This document shows, one piece after another, positions 17,622-26,272 of a DNA stretch of 41,296 nucleotides. The stretch is taken from positions 1 to 41,296 of the forward strand of contig JAIUOT010000018.1 in NCBI GenBank assembly GCA_020161015.1, read 5' to 3'. Position 1 is the stretch's first letter, and the number at the start of each line of letters is the position of its first letter. Source of the stretch: Actinomycetota bacterium. GTDB lineage: Bacteria; Actinomycetota; Actinomycetes; Propionibacteriales; Propionibacteriaceae. Under the pieces are notes generated by a model that saw only the letters and a program-made list of their open reading frames with translations, made no database searches and was not told the DNA's origin. A program made the position numbers and the translations under genes.

Positions 17622-17899
17622 GCGCGTCCGGCAACGGCCCGCTGCGCCCGGGCGCGGACGGTCGGAAGCCCCGCCGGTCGGCTCGTCGGCGATGAGAGTC
17701 GTGGAAACGGTCGTCGGCCGGTTCTTCCCGCTCGCCTTCCGCGACGACGACGGCGCAGGCGGGTTCGACCTGTGGCGGCTGCCCAACGATCCGGCCAGCC
17801 CGCACGTCGCGGCTGTCAGGCCTCACTCGACGGCCTGCTGACCCTGTACGGAGGCGCGCTGCCGGACGCCGACGTGCGCGCGACCGTCGTCGGCGTGAC
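17622..17899 (+). other. Intergenic stretch with a possible gene remnant
   Basis: A 49-residue reading frame (17692-17841, ATG, weak upstream signal) contains ETVVGRFFPLAFRDDDGAGGFDLWRL. Directly after it, another frame continues with protein-like sequence (SLDGLLTLYGGALPDADVRATV) up to the lipoprotein gene on the other strand. This pattern fits a short gene broken by a frameshift, but I recognise no family and it may be non-coding. Confidence 0.25.
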
Positions 17900-18976
17900 T
17901 CAGCGGTACTGGAGCGTGCCGGAATCCGCCAGCGCGAGGCCCAGCTGCTCGCCGGTGATGCGGAAGCTCGCCGCGTTGCTGATCGCGGTGAGGTAGAGGT
18001 CGCCGTAGGAGCCTTCCTCGCAGGCCCTGAGCGTCGCCGGGCCCGGCTCGAGGGCCAGGTCACCGCTCGCCTCCGTCGGGTTCACCGGGGCGTACGTGCC
18101 GCTGACGCTGTTGCAGTCGGCCTGTGCGGTGAACGTGCCGTCGGCCCGGAACTGGAGGGTGTAGCCGGCCTGCTGGTCGGCGGGCACGCTGCCCTCGAAC
18201 TCCGGCACCCTGAGCGCGAAGGCGGTGAGCCGCCACTCCCGGCCGACGAGCGTGGGGCCGGCCGGTGCGGTCGGCGTCGGGGAGGGCTTCGGCGGCTTGG
18301 TGGGCGTCGGCTTCGGCGCCGGGGCGGACGTCGTCGCGCTCGGCGGCGGTGTCGGCCGGGACGACGACGCGCTCGCCGAAGGCGTGGCCGTGACGGTTGT
18401 CGTCGCCGTCGCCGTCGCCGTCGCCGTCGTGGTGGCGGTCGCGGTGGTGCTGGCGGTGGCGGTCGCCGTCACGGTGGCGGTGACCGTCGGCACCGGGCTC
18501 GGGGTGGGTGTGTCCCCCCCGCCCTCCGCCGGTGTGGCGGACGGCGGGGCGATCGAGGTGTAGTCCAGGCGCCCGCCGTCGCCGAGGGTGAGGCTCAGCC
18601 CGGTGGCGGCGACGTTCCAGCCGCGCACCTGTCCCAGCAGGCCCGCGTAGAGGATGTCGAAGGACATCTCGCCGCAGGAAGCCATCGTGATGGGGCCGGG
18701 GGTCAGCGTGAGGCGGTCGGATCCGCGGGCCTCCCACGCGCCGCCGAGCTGGTTGCAGTCGGCACGCGACGCGAACGTCGCGTCCTCCTCGAACCGGATG
18801 GTGTAGCGGGACTGCGCGTCCTGCGGCACTGTCCAGCGCCAGGACGGGTTGCCCTCGCCGCCGGAGACCAGGTACCACGTCGTGCCGGTGAGGGCCTGGG
18901 TGCCCGGGCTCGCGCACGCGGTCAGGAAGGTGCCGCCCAGGGCGAGCAGCACGGCCACGATGACTGCTCTGCGCAC
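17900..18976 (-). CDS. Lipoprotein with two META (HslJ-like) domains and a Thr/Ala/Pro-rich linker
   Basis: A 358-residue secreted lipoprotein. The signal peptide ends in the lipobox LTAC at about residue 22. A first META domain (about 30-140) contains GTTWYL, FEEDATFASRADCNQLGGAW and MASCGE; a second (about 245-358) repeats the pattern with GREWRLTAF, FRADGTFTAQADCNSVSGTY and LRACEEG. Between them lies a low-complexity linker of about 95 residues, first TATA-like and then Pro-rich, as in cell-wall spanning linkers. GTG 18976 is chosen for the AGGGGG seven bases upstream and because the protein then starts at the signal peptide. HslJ/META proteins are linked to envelope stress and heat-shock lipoproteins; a role here is unknown. 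Two META domains in one lipoprotein is uncommon in my experience. Confidence 0.85.
   Translation of the reverse strand: MRRAVIVAVLLALGGTFLTACASPGTQALTGTTWYLVSGGEGNPSWRWTVPQDAQSRYTIRFEEDATFASRADCNQLGGAWEARGSDRLTLTPGPITMASCGEMSFDILYAGLLGQVRGWNVAATGLSLTLGDGGRLDYTSIAPPSATPAEGGGDTPTPSPVPTVTATVTATATASTTATATTTATATATATTTVTATPSASASSSRPTPPPSATTSAPAPKPTPTKPPKPSPTPTAPAGPTLVGREWRLTAFALRVPEFEGSVPADQQAGYTLQFRADGTFTAQADCNSVSGTYAPVNPTEASGDLALEPGPATLRACEEGSYGDLYLTAISNAASFRITGEQLGLALADSGTLQYR
18402..18425. repeat. Tandem hexamer GTCGCC, four copies, in the lipoprotein linker
   Basis: Four perfect GTCGCC units in a row, encoding alternating Thr and Ala on the minus strand, with imperfect copies on either side. 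Units of six bases keep the frame, so slippage would change linker length without breaking the gene. Confidence 0.8.
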
Positions 18977-19105
18977 AGCATCCCCCTCTGTCCCTCCGGC
19001 GTCCTTCGACGCACTGCGAGCGCCCACTGTCTCAGGTTCGGCCGCTCCCTGCATCACCCGGCGCGGGTGAGGTGGCCGGGCCGGTGGATGCGAGAGGCTG
19101 AACGG

Positions 19106-19591
19106 GTGCGGACGATCGCGACGGAACCGGCCATCTACGGCGTCGTCCTCGTCGCTGGACTGGTGGTCGTCGTGGGAGAGTCCGCCGAGGCATCCTGGGA
19201 CGTCTTCGCGAAGGTCTTCCTGACCGTCCTGGTGTTCTGGGCGGCGCACGTGTACGCGGGCACGGTCGCCCACCTCGGCGACGAGCCGATGTCCGGGGTC
19301 CCTCTCCCCACGCGTGTCCTCACGGCAGGACGGGAGGCCGTCGTCCACTCCTGGGGGATGCTGCTGACGTCGATGCTGCCGTTGCTCGTGATCCTGCTCG
19401 GGCACGTCGGCGTCATCGACGACCAGCAGGCCGTGTGGGGATCGCTGTGGACGTCGGTCGCGCTGCTGGGCGTCCTGGGCTACGCCAAGGTGGCGGCGTG
19501 GACGGCCAACCCCTGGGTGCGCCTCGCCGGCGGCGGGATCACCTCGGCGTTGGGCCTGCTGCTGGTCCTGCTGAAGTCGTGGGTGCACTAG
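19106..19591 (+). CDS. Integral membrane protein, unknown function
   Basis: About 161 residues with four to five hydrophobic segments (near residues 8-24, 33-50, 85-103, 114-131 and 138-157). GTG 19106 is chosen because GAGAGG lies about 10 bases upstream; ATG 19088 and GTG 19067 are alternatives. It is divergent from the lipoprotein gene (129 bp between). Its last 53 bp overlap the end of the convergent regulator gene. No motif that gives a function. Confidence 0.6.
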   Translation: MRTIATEPAIYGVVLVAGLVVVVGESAEASWDVFAKVFLTVLVFWAAHVYAGTVAHLGDEPMSGVPLPTRVLTAGREAVVHSWGMLLTSMLPLLVILLGHVGVIDDQQAVWGSLWTSVALLGVLGYAKVAAWTANPWVRLAGGGITSALGLLLVLLKSWVH

Positions 19592-22109
19592 GGAGGCCAG
19601 CGCGGCGCAGGGCCGCGACCGCCTCGCGCCGGTTCGCCACCCCGAGCTTGCGGTAGACCGACTTCAGATGGGTCTTCAGCGTGTTGGTCGTGATGTGCAG
19701 CGCCGCGGCCATCTCCTCGGTCGTCATCGTGGTGGGCAGCTGGCTGAGGATCTGCCGCTCCCGGGCGGTGAGCACCCCGACGGCGTGGTCGCCGGTGCCA
19801 CCGGCACGCCTGGCCAGGCAGGTCGCGACCAGCTCCTCGTGCTGTGTTCCCCACGCCGGGTGCTCGGCCAGCAGTCCGGTCAGGTCCGGGTCGCGGAGCA
19901 GGAAGGGGCGCACCAGTTCCTCCGGCGCGCAGGCGCCGAGGGCCTGCTCGACCAGCTCGTGGGCGCGGTCCCGCTCCCCGCGGCGGTGTGCGGCGAGCGC
20001 CTCGATCACGACAGCTCCGGCGCGCAGGTAGCGGGGCAGCTCGCCCATCAGCCCTGCGGTGAGGGCGAGGGCCTTGGCCGCCTCCCCGCACTGCCAGTAC
20101 GCCTGCGCGGCCAGCACATTGGCGGCGGGGAGCATCGGGTCACCGGTGATCACCTGGTCCAGCAGCCCGACGGCCACCTCCGGACGGCCCTGGACCATCG
20201 CCAGACCGGCCCGTGCCACGCCCTTATACACCGGCCAGGGGATCCCCTGGATCGTGGTGTCTGCGACGAGGTCGAGCTCGGGGCGCGCGCGCTCGATGCG
20301 GGCCGGGTCTGCGGTGTCCACCGCGGCGTCGGTGAGCCAGCAGCGGGCGAGGCCGGCGTAGGAGACCAGACCGCCGCCCTGGTCGGCGGCGCGCTGGAAG
20401 GCGTCGGTCGCGGCCACGGCGTCGCCGGTCCAGAAGCGGATCCAGCCGGTCGTGAACCACTCGATGGCGCCGTCGGCACGTCTCCAGGCGGCCGTCCCCT
20501 GTTCCGGCGCGGCTGCGCTCATGTGGGCCTGCGCGCCACGGAAGTCCCCGCCGAACGCCAGCGCGAACGACTCGTTGGCCCGCGCACGGCCGGCGAGATC
20601 GTCGAGGCCCTCTGCGCGACAGGACGCGGTCGCCTCCCTGAGTACCGGGATCGCGCTGCGGGGATTCCGCAGGCGCAGCTCCGTCCAGCCGACCAGGAGC
20701 AGCGCGCACGCCCGCAACGACCCGCCCACGCCGGGAACCTCGTCCAGCAGGTTGCGCGCCTTCGCCAACTCGGCGGCCAGTTCGGCGCCGGCGTCGATGA
20801 CGAACATCCGGGCCAGTGAGAGCGTGAGGTCCACCATCCCTGGCGCGGTGTCGGCGGGAATGGTGGACCTGGCCCGGCGGGCGAGCTCACCGGCCCGCTC
20901 CGGCTCGTCGGAGTTGCGCAGGCACGCGGCGCGGATCGCCAGGATCTCTGGATCGTCGGCGTAGGGCACGGGCAGCCGTCCGCACAGTTCCTCCACGAGG
21001 GCCGAGTCCCCGCGAAGGACCGCGGCCAGCCACTGGGAGCGCACAAGGGCGGAGGCCAGCGCGGGGTCGCGGGCCTTGAGGGCGTGGCCGGCCGCCTCCA
21101 CCGGGTCGGTCGAGGCCAGCGCCTGTGCGGCCCGTCCTTCCAGCGCTCGCAGGCGGTGGGGATCGCGGCGCTGCAGGAGCGCGCGCCCGGACGCGGCCAT
21201 CAGGGGGTGCCAGCGGTACACCGGCTCCGAAGCCGGTGACTCCCGTCTCTCGATGGGCAGGCCGGCCGCGACCGCACCCTCGAGCAGCGCGGCGCCGTCG
21301 GAGCGGTCGAGCAGCTCGTCGGCGAGGGTGGCGGTCAGCCAGTCGCACACGCAGGCCTGCAGGACGAACTCCGCCAGCGCGTGCGGAAGCTCGGCAAGGA
21401 CGCTCTCGAAGAGGTACTCCGGCAGGTTCGGGATCTGGCTGGACGGCACCAGATCGACCGGAAGCTCGTTGGGCGACGCCGCCATGAGGGCCAGGCGTAC
21501 GGCCACCGGCCAGCCTCCGGTCAGGGTCTGGAGGGCCGCCGCCTGGTCGGTGCTGAGCGGGGTCCCGAGCGTGCGTCCCACCTCCTGCACCTCTTCGGGG
21601 GTGAACGACAGGTCGCCCGCGTCCAGCACCGCCACCTCGCCCCCGGCCAGAAGCCGGGGGAGCCCGATGCCGGGATCGCTGCGTCCGGCGAGGACGAGGT
21701 GGATGCCGTGGGGCGGGTCCTCCACGAACGGACGCAGCACCGCGCGGGCCGCCATCGCGCCGGCGAAGTGGATGTCGTCCACCACCAGCACCCCGTGCGG
21801 GCCCGTCTCCGAACCCACGAGCTCTGCGACCGCGGCGGCCAGCCCCCTGGCGAGGTGCTCGGGGTGGTGGTCGGGCTCGGTGAGGGTCAGCCAGGCCAGG
21901 GCGCGGTCCTCGCCGCCGGCCCAGGCGGTCAGGGCGCTGGTCTTGCCGTAGCCGGCGGGCGCCAGCAGGACGCAGACCCGGTGTCCGGCCACCGCCCGGC
22001 CCAGCCGGGCGCGCAAGCCGTCACGGTCGACGTCGCGGCTCCCCGGGGTCGGCCGGGTGACCAGGTACGCGGGAACACCGGGCGCGACCGCCGCGCGGGC
22101 GGATTGCAT
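19539..22109 (-). CDS. LAL-family (MalT-like) ATP-dependent LuxR-type regulator
   Basis: An 856-residue regulator: an N-terminal STAND/NACHT-type ATPase with Walker A GYGKT at 53-57 and a Walker B-like VLVVDDIH near 120, a long helical TPR-like middle, and a C-terminal LuxR helix-turn-helix (LTARERQILSQLP, then EEMAAALHITTNTLKTHLKSVYRKLGV). ATG 22109 lies at the start of the conserved part. LAL proteins sense a ligand through the middle region and activate transcription when bound to ATP. It is divergent from the PLDc_N/sulfatase operon, and a perfect palindrome lies between them at 22165-22183, so that operon is the likely target. The gene's 3' end overlaps the convergent membrane-protein gene by 53 bp. 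Confidence 0.88.
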   Translation of the reverse strand: MQSARAAVAPGVPAYLVTRPTPGSRDVDRDGLRARLGRAVAGHRVCVLLAPAGYGKTSALTAWAGGEDRALAWLTLTEPDHHPEHLARGLAAAVAELVGSETGPHGVLVVDDIHFAGAMAARAVLRPFVEDPPHGIHLVLAGRSDPGIGLPRLLAGGEVAVLDAGDLSFTPEEVQEVGRTLGTPLSTDQAAALQTLTGGWPVAVRLALMAASPNELPVDLVPSSQIPNLPEYLFESVLAELPHALAEFVLQACVCDWLTATLADELLDRSDGAALLEGAVAAGLPIERRESPASEPVYRWHPLMAASGRALLQRRDPHRLRALEGRAAQALASTDPVEAAGHALKARDPALASALVRSQWLAAVLRGDSALVEELCGRLPVPYADDPEILAIRAACLRNSDEPERAGELARRARSTIPADTAPGMVDLTLSLARMFVIDAGAELAAELAKARNLLDEVPGVGGSLRACALLLVGWTELRLRNPRSAIPVLREATASCRAEGLDDLAGRARANESFALAFGGDFRGAQAHMSAAAPEQGTAAWRRADGAIEWFTTGWIRFWTGDAVAATDAFQRAADQGGGLVSYAGLARCWLTDAAVDTADPARIERARPELDLVADTTIQGIPWPVYKGVARAGLAMVQGRPEVAVGLLDQVITGDPMLPAANVLAAQAYWQCGEAAKALALTAGLMGELPRYLRAGAVVIEALAAHRRGERDRAHELVEQALGACAPEELVRPFLLRDPDLTGLLAEHPAWGTQHEELVATCLARRAGGTGDHAVGVLTARERQILSQLPTTMTTEEMAAALHITTNTLKTHLKSVYRKLGVANRREAVAALRRAGLPSAPTTSAGPAAGPTPR

Positions 22110-22164
22110 GGCCCCGACCCTACTGCCCGGCCCCGCAGGGTGACGGTGGAGCCGAATGCCGGAG

Positions 22165-22183
22165 ATCACCCCCGAGGGGTGAT
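22165..22183. promoter_or_regulatory. Perfect palindrome, likely regulator operator
   Basis: Arms ATCACCCC and GGGGTGAT around CGA, midway in the 158-bp divergent region between the LAL regulator (start 22109) and the sulfatase operon (start 22268). LuxR-type HTH domains bind short inverted repeats, so this is a natural candidate site, although MalT-like proteins often bind asymmetric sites. Confidence 0.55.
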
Positions 22184-22267
22184 GCGGCGCGACCCGGGCG
22201 GGAGCATCCTGATCGGCGCCCGTGACATCCGCGGGCAGCCGCCTCGCGGCCGGACCGAACGAGAGTG

Positions 22268-22654
22268 ATGAGCGTTATGACCTTCTGGGACTTCTTCTGG
22301 CTGATGCTGTGGGCCTTCGTGTTCATCTCCTACCTGATGGTGCTGTTCCAGGTCGTGGTCGACATCTTCCGCGACAAGGAGCTCAACGGCTGGGCGCGCG
22401 TGGTGTGGATCGTGGCCCTGTTCATCGCCCCGCCGCTGACCGCGCTGGTCTACCTGATCGCCCGCGGACGCGGCATGGCGGGCCGCCAGCAGTCGGCGGT
22501 CGCCGCGTCGCAGTCGGCGGCGGAGGACTACATCCGTTCCGTTGCGGGCCAGCCCGATCCGGCATCGCAGATCGAGCGGGCCCAGGCCCTCCTCGACAAG
22601 GGTGCGATCACCGCGGCCGAGTACGAGCGGCTCAAGGCCAAGGCGCTCGCCTGA
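22268..22654 (+). CDS. PLDc_N/SHOCT small membrane protein
   Basis: A 128-residue protein. Two membrane helices (about residues 5-28 and 40-63) carry the phospholipase D-nuclease N-terminal (PLDc_N) pattern, with NGWARVVWIVALFIAPPLTALVYLIARG. A SHOCT domain lies at the C-terminus (PASQIERAQALLDKGAITAAEYERLKAKAL). SHOCT is a short oligomerisation or targeting module. ATG 22268 is chosen; GTG 22265 is equally possible. It is the first gene of the operon with the alkyl sulfatase 16 bp downstream. No catalytic residues are present; it is a structural or regulatory membrane protein. Confidence 0.8.
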   Translation: MSVMTFWDFFWLMLWAFVFISYLMVLFQVVVDIFRDKELNGWARVVWIVALFIAPPLTALVYLIARGRGMAGRQQSAVAASQSAAEDYIRSVAGQPDPASQIERAQALLDKGAITAAEYERLKAKALA

Positions 22655-22670
22655 CGACGGGGGACGCATC

Positions 22671-24575
22671 GTGACCCAGACCCCGGAGGCCGGGCCCCGT
22701 CCCGCCTCGGCGACCATCGTCGCCCAGCACGCGCACCTGCTCGAGACGCTGCCGTTCGCCGACCGGCAGGATTTCGAGGACGCCCACCGCGGCTTCATCG
22801 CCGCGCTTGAGCCCGCCGTCGTCCGTGACGCGGACGGTCGGGTCGTCTGGGACAACGACTCCTACGCCTTCCTGGCCGGCGACGCGCCGGAGACCGTCAA
22901 CCCGAGCCTGTGGCGCCAGTCCCAGCTCAACGCGATCCAGGGCCTGTTCGAGGTCGTTCCCGGGCTGTACCAGGTGCGGGGGCTGGACCTCTCGGTGATG
23001 TCCTTCGTCGAGGGGGAGCGCGGAGTGGTCGTCATCGACCCGCTGATCTCCGTCGAGACGGCCGCCGCCGGGCTGGGCCTGTACCGGGCGCACCGGGGCG
23101 AGCGTCCGGTGACCGGGCTCGTGTACACCCACAGCCATGCCGACCACTTCGGCGGCGCGCGCGGCGTCCTGGAGCAGGAACGGGTCGACTCGGGCGAGGT
23201 GCCGGTGATCGCCCCTGCCGGCTTCACCGAGCACGCCGTGGCCGAGAACGTCTTCGCGGGGACGGCGATGTCGCGCCGGGCCGGCTACATGTACGGCGCG
23301 GCCCTCGACCGCGGTCCGCTGGGACAGGTCGGGGCCGGTCTCGGGCAGACCACCTCCGTGGGCTCGGTGACCCTGATCCCGCCGACGGTGCACGTCACGA
23401 CGACGGGCCAGGAGGTCGTCGTGGACGGCGTCCGGATGGTGTTCCAGCTGGCCCCCGGCTCGGAGGCGCCGGCCGAGATGCACTTCCTGCTGCCCGACCT
23501 GCGGGCGCTGTGCATGGCGGAGAACGCCACCCACGTGCTCCACAACATCCTGACCATCCGGGGCGCCCTGGTGCGCGACCCGCACGCCTGGGCCCGCTAC
23601 CTCACCGACGCGATCGAGCTGTTCGGCGAGCAGACCGACGTCGTGTTCGCGTCCCACCACTGGCCCACCTGGGGGCACGAGCGCGCGATCCGCTTCCTCG
23701 TCGAGCAGCGCGACCTCTACGCCTACCTGCACGACCAGACGCTACGGATGATGAACCAGGGCATGACCGGCATCGAGATCGCCGAGGCGATCACCATGCC
23801 GCCGGCCCTGGAGAACGCCTGGCACGCGCGGGGCTACTACGGGTCGGTCAGCCACAACGTGAAGGCCATCTACCAGCGCTACATGGGCTGGTACGACGGC
23901 AACCCGGTGAACCTGTGGAAGCACCCGCCGGCCGAGGCCGGGCGTCGCTACGTCGACTTCATGGGCGGGGCGGACGCGGTGGTCGCGAAGGCGTCCGATT
24001 CGTTCGCCGCCGGTGACTTCCGCTGGGTGGCGGAGGTGGTCAGCCACGTGGTGTTCGCCGAGCCCGGCCACGAGGCGGCTCGCACGCTGCTCGCCGACAC
24101 CTTCGAGCAACTGGGCTACGGCGCAGAGAACGGCACCTGGCGCTGCGCCTACCTCTCGGCGGCGCACGAACTGCGCCATGGCGGCTTCGGCACGCCGGCG
24201 ACCACGGCCGCGCCGGACCTGTACGCCCAACTGACCCCGGAGCAGTGGCTGGACGCGATGGCGATCCGGGTGGACGGGCCGCGCGCCTGGCACGAGCGGC
24301 TGACCATCGACGTCGCGCTGACCGACCTCGGCCAGACCCACCGGATCAGCCTGAGCAACGGGGTGCTGTCGCACACGTCCAGCCCCGGCCCGCTGCCGGC
24401 CGACCTCACGCTGCGGCTCGCGATGCCGGTGCTGGCGGGGCTGCTCACCGGTGCGCTGGGCCTGGGCGACCTCGCTTCGGCCGGGGTGGAGGTGGACGGT
24501 GACGCGAGCGCGCTCTCGCGGCTGCTGGCCGTGCTCGACGAACCGGATCCCGACTTCGCCATCGTGACCCCCTGA
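22671..24575 (+). CDS. Alkyl/aryl sulfatase, metallo-beta-lactamase fold (SdsA/BDS1 type)
   Basis: A 634-residue protein. The THSHADH motif at 153-159 (HxHxDH) binds the zinc pair; further ligands are expected in AENATHVLHN and SHHWP. A helical dimerisation domain follows (NHP...YMGWYDGNP region, about 410-520), then an SCP2-like C-terminal domain (about 525-634) that binds hydrophobic tails. The order matches SdsA1, which hydrolyses primary alkyl sulfates to alcohol and sulfate. No signal peptide is evident, so it is probably cytoplasmic, unlike the secreted Pseudomonas enzyme. GTG 22671 has GGGGGA upstream. The SulP permease follows after 14 bp, which suggests it handles the sulfate released or the substrate. 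Confidence 0.9.
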   Translation: MTQTPEAGPRPASATIVAQHAHLLETLPFADRQDFEDAHRGFIAALEPAVVRDADGRVVWDNDSYAFLAGDAPETVNPSLWRQSQLNAIQGLFEVVPGLYQVRGLDLSVMSFVEGERGVVVIDPLISVETAAAGLGLYRAHRGERPVTGLVYTHSHADHFGGARGVLEQERVDSGEVPVIAPAGFTEHAVAENVFAGTAMSRRAGYMYGAALDRGPLGQVGAGLGQTTSVGSVTLIPPTVHVTTTGQEVVVDGVRMVFQLAPGSEAPAEMHFLLPDLRALCMAENATHVLHNILTIRGALVRDPHAWARYLTDAIELFGEQTDVVFASHHWPTWGHERAIRFLVEQRDLYAYLHDQTLRMMNQGMTGIEIAEAITMPPALENAWHARGYYGSVSHNVKAIYQRYMGWYDGNPVNLWKHPPAEAGRRYVDFMGGADAVVAKASDSFAAGDFRWVAEVVSHVVFAEPGHEAARTLLADTFEQLGYGAENGTWRCAYLSAAHELRHGGFGTPATTAAPDLYAQLTPEQWLDAMAIRVDGPRAWHERLTIDVALTDLGQTHRISLSNGVLSHTSSPGPLPADLTLRLAMPVLAGLLTGALGLGDLASAGVEVDGDASALSRLLAVLDEPDPDFAIVTP

Positions 24576-24589
24576 CCCGCGGGGCGGGG

Positions 24590-26272
24590 ATGAACGACCG
24601 GTCGCCCGCGCGGCGGTGGCGTGCCGCCCGGGCGGCCGTCCCCGCGCACGACCTGCGGGCCGGGCTGGTGCTCGGCCTGGTCAGCGTCCCGGACGGACTG
24701 GCTGCCGGCCTGCTGGCCGGGCTGAACCCGCTGGCCGGGCTGTACGGCTACCTGTTCGGCACGCTGGCCGGGGCACTGGTGACCAGCTCGGCGATCATGT
24801 CCGTCCAGGGGACCGGGGCGATGGCGGTGATCATCTCCGACGTCCCCGGGCTCACCGGACCGGGGGCCGCGGGCGCGCTGGCCACGCTGGCCGTCCTCAC
24901 CGGGTTGGTGATGCTCGCCGCCGGCCTGGCCAGGCTGGGGACGCTGGTGCGCTACGTCCCCAACGCCGTGCTCACCGGCTTCGTCAACGCCGTCGCCCTG
25001 AACATCGTGATCGGTCAGCTTGCCGGCGCCACTGGGTACGCGTCCGCGGCCTCGAACCGCTTGTTCCGGGCGGTCGACACGCTGGCCAACGTCGCGTCCT
25101 TCCACTGGCCGACGGTGGTCGTGGCGGTGGCCACCCTGGTGATGATCGTCGGGTTCGAGCGGACGCGACTGGGCGCCCTGGGCCTCGTGGTCGCGATCGT
25201 CGTGGCCTCCGGGGCGGCCGCCCTGGTGCCCGGGCTGGCGGTGCCCGTCCTGGCCGACCTCGCCGAGGTGCCCCGGTCCCTGCCGCTGCCCGTCCTGCCG
25301 TCTCTGGCGCAGCTCGTGGAGCTGCTCATCCCGGCGGCGTCGCTGGCGTTCGTCGGGCTCGTACAGGGCGCTGCGATCAGCCAGTCGCTGCCGAACCCGG
25401 ACGGGACCTACCCCGACCCGTCGCGTGACTTCAGCGGCCAGGGCGTGGCCAACATCGTCTCCGGGCTGTTTCGGGGCATGCCCGTGGGCGGATCGATGTC
25501 GGCGACGTCGCTGGTGGTCGCCGCGGGCGGTCGGGGCCGCGTGGCGAACCTGACCGCCGCGGTGGTGATGACGGTGACGATTCTCGCGCTCGGCGGCGTC
25601 GCGGGACACATCGCGATGCCGGCCCTCGCCGCGTTGCTGATGGTGATCGGGCTGCGCACCTTCAAGCTCGACCAGGCCGTGATGGTGTGGCGGACCGGGC
25701 CCACACAGGCGGTGGTGATGTCGGTCACGTTCCTGCTCACCCTGCTGGTGCCCATGCAGTACGCGGTGCTGGCCGGTGTCGGGATCTCGGTGATCCTGTT
25801 CGTCGCGCACCAGTCGAACCGCGTCCGCGTGGTGCGCTGGGAGCTCGACGCACACTCCCACCTGCCGGTCGAGACCGAGCCGCCCGCAGAACTCGCCGGC
25901 GGCGACATCGTGGTCCTGACGCCCTACGGCAGCCTGTTCTTCGCCTCGGCCGGGGTCGTCGTCGCCCAGCTGCCGGCGCCCACGGACGCGTCCGCCGGCG
26001 GCGTGGTCGTGCTCCGGCTGCGCGGCAAGGAGGACCTCGGCAGCACCTTCATCCGGGCCATGCTGCGCTACCACGACAACCTCGCCGCGTCCGGCGCCCA
26101 CCTCGTGCTCACCGGAGTGAGCGCGCGGGTGCTCGACCAGTTGCGCAACACCGGGGCGCTCGGGCACCTTGGCCCCGACCAGGTGTTCGCCGCGGCGCCG
26201 CGCCTGGGCGAGTCGCTCCAGGCCGGCCTGCGCCGCGCCCGGGAACTCCAGGGAGAGGAGTCACCACGATGA
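24590..26272 (+). CDS. SulP-family anion (sulfate) permease with STAS domain
   Basis: A 560-residue transporter. About 10-14 membrane helices span residues 20-400, with the SulP signatures LVSVPDGLAAGLLAGLNPLAGLYGYLFG at the start and SGLFRGMPVGGSMSATSLVV in the middle. A C-terminal cytoplasmic STAS domain (about 430-550) begins at DIVVLTPYGSLFFAS. SulP proteins carry sulfate, bicarbonate or other anions. ATG 24590 is preceded by GGGGCGGGG. It lies 14 bp after the alkyl sulfatase and overlaps the DUF389 gene (ATGA), so the three form one operon and sulfate is the likely substrate; direction of transport is not shown. Confidence 0.9.
   Translation: MNDRSPARRWRAARAAVPAHDLRAGLVLGLVSVPDGLAAGLLAGLNPLAGLYGYLFGTLAGALVTSSAIMSVQGTGAMAVIISDVPGLTGPGAAGALATLAVLTGLVMLAAGLARLGTLVRYVPNAVLTGFVNAVALNIVIGQLAGATGYASAASNRLFRAVDTLANVASFHWPTVVVAVATLVMIVGFERTRLGALGLVVAIVVASGAAALVPGLAVPVLADLAEVPRSLPLPVLPSLAQLVELLIPAASLAFVGLVQGAAISQSLPNPDGTYPDPSRDFSGQGVANIVSGLFRGMPVGGSMSATSLVVAAGGRGRVANLTAAVVMTVTILALGGVAGHIAMPALAALLMVIGLRTFKLDQAVMVWRTGPTQAVVMSVTFLLTLLVPMQYAVLAGVGISVILFVAHQSNRVRVVRWELDAHSHLPVETEPPAELAGGDIVVLTPYGSLFFASAGVVVAQLPAPTDASAGGVVVLRLRGKEDLGSTFIRAMLRYHDNLAASGAHLVLTGVSARVLDQLRNTGALGHLGPDQVFAAAPRLGESLQAGLRRARELQGEESPR

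Noticed and set aside
18360-18500. CRISPR-like or satellite repeat
   Set aside because: The repeat is a hexamer inside the coding frame of a Thr/Ala linker, without spacers.
24149-26167. A 672-codon open frame on the minus strand opposite the sulfatase end and the permease
   Set aside because: His/Gln/Gly/Arg-rich with no fold, antisense to clear SulP sequence.
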